Shown one piece after another: positions 11,961 through 23,700 of a stretch of 64,000 bases of DNA. Source of the DNA: Xenopus tropicalis (lineage: Eukaryota; Chordata; Amphibia; Anura; Pipidae); contig NC_030685.2 of assembly GCF_000004195.4 (NCBI RefSeq), positions 53,768,016 through 53,832,015 on the forward strand. The letters run 5' to 3'. The translations under genes and the position numbers were made by a program. The notes below the pieces were generated by a model. It was given only the letters and a program-made list of their open reading frames with translations. It made no database searches and had not been told where the DNA came from. Numbering within the stretch: position 1 is the first letter of the stretch; each line of letters begins with the position of its first letter.

Positions 11961-12281
11961 CAGTGAGGAACATAAGTATCTGAACATCCTGCGATTTTGC
12001 AAGTTCTCCCACTTAGAAATCATGGAGGGGTCTGAAATTCACATTGTAGGTGCATTCCCACTGTGAGAGACAGCATTTAAAAAAAAAATCAAGAAATCAC
12101 ATCACAATACAAATAAATTCTTTAAAAATCATACAATGTGATTTCCTGAATTTTTTTTTTTAAATCCTGTCTCTCACCATGGGAATGCACCTACAATGTG
12201 AATTTCAGACCCCTCCATAATTTCTAAGTGGGAGAACTTGCAAAATCGCAGAGTGTTCAAATACTTATGTTCCTCACTGCA
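11961..12281. mobile_element. Tc1/mariner-type foldback MITE
   Basis: The left end CAGTGAGGAACATAAGTATC and the right end TACTTATGTTCCTCACTG are inverted. The arms (CTCCCACTTAGAAAT and others) extend about 130 bp. No transposase remains. Confidence 0.75.
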
Positions 12282-13229
12282 CATAAAGTAAGTCATTATC
12301 ATAGTAAAACTTTTCTGTGCCTATATAACCAGAGTAATGTTGAGTAATTTACAGCTAATTATTCTGCTTCCATGGGGAAACATATTTATTGACAAGTGTG
12401 TGATGTCATCTACTGCAACCCAAGATTTAACAGCAATCTAGCCAGCCATTTTAAATGGTTTGTATATCAGCTGATTAAAACAATGAGTCTGCTATATTGT
12501 TTTTGAGATTCCACCTTCAAAAGATATTCTTGCAAGAACAGAGGTACCTCAGTGTTTAATGGTTTCTGAGCTCCTCCCTCCTAACACATTTTGCGTCATT
12601 GGCCCTTCATCCTCTGATGAAGCCTCCAGTGATGTGAAACACGTTAAGAGGGAAGAAGTCAGGGGCCATGGAGCAATGAGGGATCTCTGTACTTTTGGTA
12701 TGGTGAATTTTTTGGAATTTTTGATAAATTCATGATGTTTTTTGCACCAAATAAACATTTCATGCATAAGACTGCCTACTATTAATATATAATTTATTCA
12801 GGGTCTAGGCCAGTATTCACACATTTATGAAGTGGATAGTACTTGTTATAAGCAATTTACAATACCCCAAGCAGTGGGACATTTTTTCAAGGCATTGGGC
12901 ACGTGGTCACAGGCCTGCAGCATGCCCCTTTTTATTCAAGCCATTTTTAAAATCTTTAATACAATCAGGGTCAGACTGGGGTGCCAGGTGCACAATGAGG
13001 CTTCCAACCCAGCCACGGAGGCCCTGACACCGTTGTAAATGTTGCCGCTGCACCCTCATCCCCAACATATACCTCCGAGTCATACCACTCCGCACCCCAA
13101 CATGTACCTTCCATTCACACTGCTAACTTCCTTGATGCTGCCTTTGACTGCTACAATTAGATCTCCACGCAGACCAAATAAAGGGTCTAAGGTGTTGGGG
13201 CCACTGGCCCAGTCCAATGCTGAATACAA

Positions 13230-13490
13230 TCTGCCATCCCAACATCATCCACATCATTGTGGGTCTTCGACAACCTCGCTTCCCTTACTGTGAAGAACCA
13301 TTTGTGCTACTGTAGGTGAATTTCAGTTTCTCAAGTCTAAAAGGAGGCCTTTGGTTGTTTCCAATTATTCAATTGTTCCATTGCTTTTACCAATTTAGTT
13401 GCACCTCTCTGTATTATTTCCAGCTCATTAGTTCTTCTAACTGGTGCCAAAAAAAGCACTGCAGTCTTAAGCTAAGGCCTTACCAGCCAT
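13230..13490 (-). mobile_element. CR1 LINE 3' fragment
   Basis: The stretch matches in order the 4.5-4.85 kb part of the CR1 copy: AACCTCGCTTCCC-TTACTGTGAAGAACC, then TTTAGTTGCA and CAGCTCATTA. Too short and broken to code. Confidence 0.55.
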
Positions 13491-14540
13491 TAAGTATCAT
13501 TATTAACTAGTGTTTATAAAACGTTAGTATATTCAGTTGTGCTGTACAAAAAAAAAAAAACTGCCAAGACTGGTCCATTATTTTAAATGTACCTGTAATT
13601 CCAGTAAATGTGTAATATGCTGGTGATATAAGGAATAATGTACCTCCCCCCTTGTTGTAAAATATGAGAATATTAGATTCACACTGGCAACCTGTAGATT
13701 CTGAAAATGCCAGAGGGGCTGCTATAAGCAGAGCTGTCAACTTTTGACGGGTGCAGTCCGTGGGGGGCTGCAATTTTTTGTTCCCAAAACGTGGAAATAA
13801 CGTCACATGTGCGACAGACTTCTGGAAGTGACATCACACACATGCACAAAATCCCCGGCGAAGCCAAAAAATTCTACCTGCACACATGCATCAAATGATG
13901 TCACCAAACAATTACTGTACATGCACGCCCAGTATTCGCCACCGGACTTCGGTATATTTGGGCAGAATCAGGAGAATATTGGGGGATGGCTGGGGGGACA
14001 AGGCGAATAGGAGACCAGGAGAGAGCCACCACAATCTGGTTACTCCAGAACAAATGGGAGGATTGATAGCTTTGTGTAAGATGGTCACTATTTTTGTGGG
14101 CTGGTGGGGGTTGTTTGGGCCTCTGTGTATTGGAAATTCCCAGGCCAGAGTTCCATGACCCATATAAAAGCATAAGGCCAGCCTGTGCTACTGTACATGA
14201 CAAATCTCCCCAAAATGACTTGCCTTAACATATTACTTGCAGCCATTAAGTTTATGCAAATAGAGGCAATTTCCCCTCTCTTTGGGCGGTCCATCAGTCC
14301 GATCCCGATACTATGGCAAGCCAATTCTGGGAGATTTGTCGCCCGTGGTTGTGCAGATTGAACCATTGGAGACAAATATCAACTTGCACCATTACCCCAA
14401 CCCTAGCTGCTAAGGAAAGAACTGTGATAGCAATTACGCAAACATACAGCTTTACAGAAACAAATATTTAATAATAAGGCTGCCGCACGCCCTCACTTCC
14501 TCACCCCAAGCCACTCGGCCCCTCCCTTAGTGCTACAAAC

Positions 14541-14664
14541 GCATGCGCACTTCAAAGCTAGAGCTCAGTGAAAGGCAGTGAATCAGAGCTACTTGGCTTT
14601 TTAAACGCGCCCCTTCCAGTCTGGCAGCCAATAAAGAGATAGCATTCTGTGTTTCCATGGAAAC
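14541..14664 (+). promoter_or_regulatory. tmem237 core promoter with X-box
   Basis: Within about 215 bp of the tmem237 start codon lie an NRF1-like GCATGCGCAC (14541-14550), a CCAAT box (14628-14632) and GTTTCCATGGAAAC (14651-14664). The last is a perfect 14-bp palindrome matching the RFX X-box consensus. CpGs are more frequent here than in the surrounding DNA. RFX factors drive ciliary genes, often together with NF-Y at CCAAT. Confidence 0.8.
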
Positions 14665-14754
14665 TCTTCGGTAGCCTTCCCTGCTCCAGAAACATTCTTT
14701 TGCCCGACCTCAGGGAGCATGGAGCTTATCCATTAAGCACATATATGTCCTAAA

Positions 14755-17700
14755 ATGGACAGCGTAAAAGTAAGTTCTGCCTGTGTAACACTACATTCTT
14801 GTTTGCATAAACTTTTCAGGGAATGAGGGACTCTGCACATGTAAGCATCACTGATGATGAGGTTGGTGAAAATGGCCGCCAGCTGAAAGCTGCTCTTTGT
14901 TTTAAATATGAAAATATGTTTGCTTTGGCAAAGGTGGGGGGGATATATATGCAGTTAAAATGGTATGGTTCGGTAGGGAAATGTGCCTACATGTAGGAAA
15001 ATAAAGGGTTTAGGGATTAATTCACGTGGGCGTATAAAAGCACTGACCTGTAGCTGAAGGGCAGAAGGTTCTAACCTTTGTAATCCCAGAGTTTATCTAC
15101 AGATTATTTTTGTGTAAGGAATAAGAGGATCTATGTGTTGTGTAAAGGAACTGCCTAGTATCTGCCTGTATGTGCACTGACTTTTGATGATGGGGAAGAA
15201 GCAAGTGGTAAGTACCTTAATGCTTTAGGAAAGGAATGTTATTTGGCAGATGAGAACCTTATAGAACATTCTTACTATCTGATGGATGCAAGCCTTCATA
15301 ATTTCATGTGAATTTGATATTAAGTTAGTGATTTTTATGTGATTGTACCAGTTCATTGTTACCATCTAATTTATAAATAGAAATGTACTATAAAGTTCAA
15401 TATAAGAATACTGATTTTTATTAAAGCAGTAAAGTTCATATTCAGTTATTTATTGATGTTATTTAACTTTAACTCTCTGTTTAATGTAGACATTGATATT
15501 GTAAGATTGGTAATTGTGGCAGTTGGTTTTCATTTTTATTTGTACAGCAGCTCTCCATCTTGGAATTTCAGCAGCTATGTGGTTGCTAGGGTTTTATTTA
15601 CCTTAGCAACCAGACAGGGGTTTGAATGAGAGCCTTGAATATGAATCAGTGGCATAACTACACTGCACTGGGCCACCCTGTAAAAAAAAGAAACTTCAAA
15701 GGGCCCAGCGCAGAGTAGCAAACGCACCAGGCCCCCTGCCCTGGTGCGTCCCCCCCACCCCCTTGAATATAAGTTAGGGATGCGCCGAACCCACTTTTTT
15801 GGGTTCCCCCAAACCCACCCTGACGGATTCTGCCGAATCCTAATTAGCATATACTAATTAGAAGGGGGGCCTGAACAGAAAGATATGGAATAAAAAGTAA
15901 CCACAATAAAAAAGATGTAAGAGATGTAAAGGCCAATTTATTTTTGGCTGCAGGGATCAGTGACCCCTATTTGACAGCTGGAAAGATGTAAAAGAGGAAG
16001 GCAAATAAGTAAAATAATAATAATAATGAAGACCAAATGCAAAGTTGCCAAGAATAGTATGTTCTGTAAAATACTAAGGGGCACATTTACTAACCCACGA
16101 ACGGGTCGAAATGAGTCCGATTGCGTTTTTTTCGTAAAGATCGGTATTTTGCGATTTTTTCGTATTTTTTGCGATTTTTTCGGCGTCTTTACGAATTTTT
16201 CGTTACCAATACGATTTTTGCGTAAAAACGCGAGTTTTTCGTAGCCTTTACGAAAGTTGCGTAAAATCTTGCGCTTTTTCCGTAGCGTTAAAACTTACGC
16301 GAAAAGTTGCGCCTTTTTCGTAGCGGTAAAACTTAAAAGGTGCGAAGTTTCGCGTAAGTTTTAACGCTACAAAAAAAGCGCAACTTTTTGCACAAGTTTT
16401 AACGCTACGGAAAAATCGCAAGATTTTACGCAACTTTCGTAAAGGCTACGAAAAACTCGCGTTTTTACGCAAAAATCGTATTGGTAACGAAAAATTCGTA
16501 AAGACGCCGAAAAAATCGCAAAACATACGAAAAAGTCGCAAAATGTTCGTTTTCAAGTCGGAACTTTTCCAATTCGGGTCGGATTCGTGGGTTAGTAAAT
16601 CAGCCCCTAAAAGTTAACTTAAAGGTGAACTACCACTTAGGGTCACACAGGCCTTTTTTACCCAGAGGGAATTTTTCATCTCTTTCAGTTTGGCCCCATC
16701 TAAAAATTCACTCTAACAAATCTTATTGGCCAAATATATAATAAAAGGGACAAAGTTTGCCAGGATGACCTGTAAATGCTGATTGGTTGATTAAACTAGT
16801 AGCAAACTTTGAGTGTTTTATTACATTTCCCATTGTTTTTCACAAAGTACATCAAAGAATTACTTTTTCCAAAATATTTCTGGTTTTATTTTTTAACGTT
16901 TTTAGTGTTTTCTGAAAATTGCATTTCTTGCATGACTTCCCTGCCATAACATCTAACATCTGCTAACAATTTAAATATTAAATAAACCCAATAGAATTGT
17001 TCTGGCACCAATGTGGATTCATGCAACTCGGTTATGATCAAGTACAAGGTACTGTTATATTATTAAAGAGAAAAAGAAATTCATTTTTAAAAAAATTAAT
17101 TATTTGATTATAATGGACTCTTTGGGAGATGACCTTCCTGCTATTTGGAGCTTTTTGGATAACTGATTTCTGGATAACGTGTCCTATACCTGTATTTGCT
17201 CATTGAACTCACTGAGAGAGTGACAGATTTTAAAAAAAAACTTCTAGGAGGGTGGTCAGTAGGGCTGCTTCCTTGGCTTTGCAGAGTTTAAGGCTGATGG
17301 CACATGGGACATTTGGTTATCCACGTGGTGACAACATGTCTGAAAAAATCTTGGATAATTAGTTGGAAGAAACCAACCAACTAATTAGGCGATCCTAAAA
17401 ATTCCCTGGTGTTTTCATAGCAGCTAGATTTTTATCACATATGTTAAACTTCTCCTGAAATTCTGGAAAATTCTGTTAGCTTTTTGCAGAATTGTTGAAA
17501 TGATTTCAGCTCTAATTTGCGCTAATTTGTAAATGTGTTTGTTTGTTGGTAAGAATAGCCCTTTGTAAATCTGCCCTTGTATTTTAGTTTGCTATGTGAG
17601 CAACTACATATTTTTATCTTGTTCATTTATTAATGCACTTTGTATTCCTTGTGATTTTTAGGCACCACCACGTGCCCTGCCTCCAATGCCAAGGTAAAAG

Positions 17701-20700
17701 TATTTCTGTTGCTGAAAAATGCATGTGTATTGCCTGCTTTATTCTGCATCACTCGGTCACTACTGGGTAACTTTCTCTAAGTTACTGTATGTTATTGCCC
17801 TCATATAAGATTCCGACCTTTGTTTCAAGCAGGCAGAAAATATATTTAAACATTATTTGTACATGTCTGTAAATATTTAGGGGACAAATAAAAAAAAACA
17901 AAACTTTAAACTATTGTAAAATTGAGTTAACTTTTATTATGATGAAGAAAGTCATATTTTAAGGCAATTTGTAATTGGTCTTTTTTATATTTGTGTTTAT
18001 TTATTTTACATTTTGTTCAGCAACTCCTTAACAACCAGGGAGTGGTTTGAATGAAAGACATATTTATAGGAGAGGACCTAAAGAGAGAAAAATAAGTAAT
18101 GAAAAGTAACAATAGCAATAAAATTGTAACCTTGACAGAGCAATATTTGTTTGGCTGCTGGGGTTGTTTGAACATTGGAAAGAGTCAGAATAATTCAAAA
18201 ACTACAAAAAAATGAAAACCAAATAAATATTTGCTTAGAATTGGCCATTCTGTAACATATTTAAAGTTAACTAAAAAGGTGAACCGCCACTTAAACACTT
18301 TTCTGACAATCGGGAAAGCTTTGGTAAATAGTAAAATAGTTTGAACTGCTGAGAATTCTTCTGGTTTTCCCCTACTCCATGTACAATAAAACTGCACCTT
18401 AATCTTGTGGGGACCTTGTTTTTTTGCCACCCATTATTATTATTATTATTAATTACCATCTAAATATGTATCTATATTCTAATGTTTTTTTATTTTTGTT
18501 TGTTTGTTTTATCTACCTGTATTTAACTGCTACCTTTTTGGAACTACAGCACAATTATTGGTATGTATATAAATATATTTGTCCACATTTTTGAATAGTG
18601 TCCTTTAATTGCCATTTGAAATATGCTTTCTTTTTAACTTGAAAGATGAAATTCCTCTTAGCCGGTCAAAGAAAAAGAAGTCAAAGTCAAATAATGTGCC
18701 TGGTAAGTGACACTGTTTTCTATTATTGCTGCATGTGTTTTCTGCTTCATGAGAGATTTAGGGGCACGTTTACTAATCCACGAATCCGAATCCTGAATGG
18801 GAAAAAATCGGATTGGAAGCGAAAATTTTTCGACCTCTTCATCGCCGTCGAGATTTTTTCGTATTTTGCGCGACTATTTCGTCGCCGTTGCAACTTTTTC
18901 ATATTGAACGATCGTGAATGGCGGAAAAACTTTTCCAACTTTGCATGATTTTGGAAGCCTTCCATAGGAATAAATGGCACTGTGCAGCTTCAACCTGGCC
19001 CAAGGAAAGTCACGATATTGAAGCTCGAATGAATCCGAAACTTTCGTACTCATTGCGACAATACGATTTTTTCGCGACAGCGACGAAAAAGTCGCAAAAA
19101 TACCGATCATTACAAAAAACCGCATTCGGACGCTTTTGGTCCGTTCGTGGTAGTGCTGGGCGGTATACCCGTATAAACCGAACACCGTTTTTTAAAAAAA
19201 AAATGATATAAATTTTTGGCATACGGGTGTGCGCTCCTCCTGGCAATTTTTCTTAGTATTTCCGGGTTGCGCGTGACGTCAGCGCGCACACTCTACAAAA
19301 GCGCCGTCGCTAGGACGCATCACTCAGAGTCGGATACCAATGTGAGCTGTCGGGGGTGCCTGCGGCTGCCTGGCCCGTAATTTATATTTATGTGAAGGGG
19401 ATGGGGGGGTGTTTGGGGTGGGGTGGGGGGGGTGTGCGGATGGGGGGGTGTTTGGGGTGGCGGGGGGGGGTGTTTGGGGTGGTCACCTAATCATGCATGG
19501 GGAAAAAAAAATACCGTCAAATACCGTGATACCAATATAATTTTGAAAAATACCGTGATATAAATTTTTGGTCATACCGCCCAGCACTAGTTCGTGGATT
19601 AGTAAATCTCCCCCTTAGTAAATGTTGTGGAAACATGTGGAATAGAGATTCAGATAGTTGTTCTTTTGTGCAGATGATTTGTTGCAGAATGCAGGATTTA
19701 ACACCTCTGAGAACAAAGATCCTCTCTCTCCAGAAAGAAGAAAAAAGAAAAAGAAAAGGCTGTCAATAGGTATGCTTAATGCTAGAAAATTGTTCTTGTT
19801 TATTCTCACTGTGAATATAGGTATGGAATCCCTTATCTGGAAACCCATTATCCAAAAAGCTCCAAATTACAGAAGGGCGATCTCCCATATACGTAATTTT
19901 AATCAAAAATGTTTAAATTTTTCAAAATGATTTCCTTTTTCTATGTAATAATAAAACATTACCTTGTACTTGAGGTTAAGTAGGCTGCATGAATCAAACC
20001 ATGAATTATCAAATTAATCCTATTGGGTTTATTTAATGTGAAATTATATTAAGCAGATGTAAGGTATGATGATCCAAATTCTTTATCTGGAAAAATCCCA
20101 GTCCAAAGCATTCTGGATAATAGATCCTATACCTTTACTTCCTGGCATTTAACTTAGTTTGTTATACTTTGGTGTTTGATCAAAAAACTGTTTCCCAACT
20201 AATATTTTGCCCGTTTATAATAATTAAAGTGTTCCTTTATCCTGTGCTTTTATTTTGCAATACTAACCTAAAATGTTTGCTCATAATTTTTTATCCACTC
20301 TCAGACTAATGGCACACCAGAAATGCAGATGGAGAAAAATCCAATCCAAGCCCAGCAGCTCCTACTGCTCTTTGCTGTAAGTGCACTGGGCTGGCCTGTG
20401 TGCACACAGTGCAGGTTTCAGCATGGAAACACACAAAAATATAATTTTTTTGCTGAAATCCACCCTGTGTGCACACAGGCAGATGCCGTGCTTGTCAGCC
20501 CACTTACAGCAAGGAGCAGGTGGTAGTAGATTCGTTTGGATCGGCTTTTTCTCCACCTGCGTTTGTACACAAGTGCAGATACAGGCTGGCTGGTGTACCA
20601 TTAGCCTTATATTGCTTTTCTCTTGATCTAGTGCTGTTGTGGTTGCATTGCTTTGAAGCAGTTATATAGATATTCATGAGTTATCAAGCACAGTTCCTAA

Positions 20701-23700
20701 ACCTGAAAGTATAGTGAAGCATGAAATTAAGTAAATATCAAACTATGTGGGATCTAGAGGGAAAATGTCAAGAAGGTGTTTAAATACATTTAGCAAGAAA
20801 AAATTGTCAGAATGTGTTGGACAATTAATTTTCCTTGTTATTGGGGTGTTAGCGCTCTGTGCCACTTAGCAGCAGCTCTGAGCACAACCATCCATTTGAA
20901 AATTTAACTTAATAGTTGTAAGAAAAAAGTAATTTATACAGTATATCGCAAACTATCTTATAGTGGGAGATTGTATTGGAATTCCTTAAATGTATTGTTC
21001 ACATATAAGTTAACTTTTAGTATGGTATAGAATGTCCTGTTCGTAGCAACTTTGCAATAGGGTCTTCATTTATTTCTTTATAGTTTTTAATTATCATTTT
21101 CCTGTTAGACATCTTCTCATCTTTCAAATGAAGGCCACTGACCCTGAACACCAAAAAAAAATTGCTCTGCGAGGTTACAAGTTTATTGTTATTGTTACTT
21201 TGTATTTATTTTTCTATCTAGTCTAGCCTCTAATTTAAACCTCTGCCTAGTTGCTAAGGTGAGCAAGACCCTAGAAACCAGATAGCTGCTGAAATTCCAA
21301 ACTGGAAATCTGCTGAACAAAAAGCTAAATGATTGAAAGAACACAAAAATTAAAAACCAATTGCAAATTGTCTCAGAATATCAATTCCTATGTTATACTA
21401 AAAGCTAATTTAAAGGTTAACAAGATCTTAGTCCCTTAACTTATTGGGATGATTTTATACCTTTTTTATCAGCAGCAGCTTCAGCCCCTACTGAGCACTA
21501 TCTCTGAGCAGTACTTAATTCGGCTATTATTGATGCATTAGTTGCTCAAGCTATAACAGTATTAAAAAAAGATCCAATTACAAATTGGTTTATATAATCT
21601 ATGTCTGCCACATACAGTGGCTTGCAAAAGTATTCGGCCCCCTTGAACTTTTCCACATTTTGTCACATTACAGCCACAAACATGAATCAATTTTATTGGA
21701 ATTCCACGTGAAAGACCAATACAAAGTGGTGTACATGTGAGAAGTGGAAGGAAAATCATACATGATTCCAAACATTTTTTACAAATAAATAACTGCAAAG
21801 TGGGGTGTGCGTAATTATTCAGCCCCCTTTGGTCTGAGTGCAGTCAGTTGCCCATAGACATTGCCTGATGAGTGCTAATGACTAAATAGAGTGCACCTGT
21901 GTGTAATCTAATGTCAGTACAAATACAGCTGCTCTGTGACAGCCTCAGAGGTTGTCTAAGAGAATATTGGGAGCAACAACACCATGAAGTCCAAAGAACA
22001 CACCAGACAGGTCAGGGATAAAGTTATTGAGAAATTTAAAGCAGGCTTAGGCTATAAAAGGATTTCCAGCCTTGAACATCCCATAGAACGCTGTTCAAGC
22101 GATCATTCAGAAATGGAAGGAGTATGGCACAACTGTAAACCTACCAAGACAAGGCCGTCCACCTAAACTCACAGGCCAAACAAGGAGAGCGCTGATCAGA
22201 AATGCAGCCAAGAGGCCCATGGTGACTCTGGGGGAGCTGCAGAGATCTACAGCTCAGGTGGGGGAATCTGTCCATAGGACAACTATTAGTTGTGCACTGC
22301 ACAAAGTTGGCCTTTATGGAAGAGTGTCAAGAAGAAAGCCATTGTTAACAGAAAACCATAAGAAGTCCCGTTTGCAGTTTGCCGCAAGCCATGTGGGGGA
22401 CACAGGAAACATGTGGAAGGAGGTGCTTTGGTCAGATGAGACCAAAATGGAACTCTGAACACACCATCCCCACTGTCAAATATGGTGGTGGCCGCATCTT
22501 GCTCTGGGGGTGCTTCTCTTCAGCAGGGACAGGGAAGCTGGTCAGAGTTGATGGGAAGATGGATGGAGCCAAATACAGGGCAATCTTGGAAGAAAACCTC
22601 TTGGAGTCTGCAAAAGACTTGAGACTGGGGCGGAGATTCACCTTCCAGCAGGACAACGACCCTAAACATAAAGCCAGGGCAACAATGGAATGGTTTAAAA
22701 CAAAACATATCCATGTGTTAGAATGGCCCAGTCAAAGTCCAGATCTAAATCCAATCGAGAATCTGTGGCAAGATCTGAAAACTGCTGTTCACAAACGCTG
22801 TCCATCTAATCTGACTGAGCTGGAGCTGTTTTGCAAAGAAGAATGGGCAAGGATTTCAGTCTCTAGATGTGCAAAGCTGGTAGAGACATACCCTAAAAGC
22901 CTGGCAGCTGTAATTGCAGCAAAAGGTGGTTCTACAAAGTATTGACTCAGGGGGCTGAATAATTACGCACCCCCCACTTTGCAGTTATTTATTTGTAAAA
23001 AAATGTTTGGAATCATGTATGATTTTCGTTCCACTTCTCACGTGTACACCACTTTGTATTGGTCTTTCACGTGGAATTCCAATAAAATTGATTCATGTTT
23101 GTGGCTGTAATGTGACAAAATGTGGAAAAGTTCAAGGGGGCCGAATACTTTTGCAAGCCACTGTACAATATGTTGATTTTAAGATGCAATATATGACTGT
23201 TTAATCAGTACAATACAAGATACTGTTGCCTGGCAGATGTTAATAATACAGTATATCCATGTATACATAAGCTGGATGTGTGAATTTAATTTCATATTAA
23301 GGTGTTTTATTTTTTAACAAAATATTTATAGTATTAAATGTTGGTTATTTTTCTTTCAGATGCAGAAACATCTTTAACTCAGCACAACCCTGCTTTACCA
23401 GTAGTTCAGAATGGGAAAGACACAGACAACCAGGCCGCAGAGGAGGGGACAACTCGAAAACCACGCAGAAGAACTAAGTAAGTGCTGTGTTCTGTTTCGG
23501 TAGGGACTCTCCTGCAAAATATTCCACTGAAATCCTTAGCACCTGCTTAGTGGTAACACTGCTATTTAGTCTCTTTTAGTTTATGAATAACTAGGAGGTA
23601 AGCATCTTACAGTAAAGTGATCATTTACTGCAAAAATAGAAACAGTGCTTTCAATGTTATTAGGTCATTAATAAGCAAGTTAAAAAACAAAAGACCAAGG

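Larger units (their letters stand above)
11248..14500. other. mpp4 3' UTR and mpp4-tmem237 intergenic region
   Basis: No gene is seen. The mpp4 3' UTR begins at 11248. The first AATAAA (11548-11553) lies inside a MITE, so the true poly(A) site is unsure. The region holds the elements at 11506-11930 and 11961-12281, a repeat with a GATGAAG...AAACACGTT block near 12580-12780, and a CR1 scrap at about 13230-13490. Confidence 0.55.

Noticed and set aside
16026..16433. Opposed open frames rich in F, K and R
   Set aside because: They are readings of the arms of the foldback element at 16079-16612.
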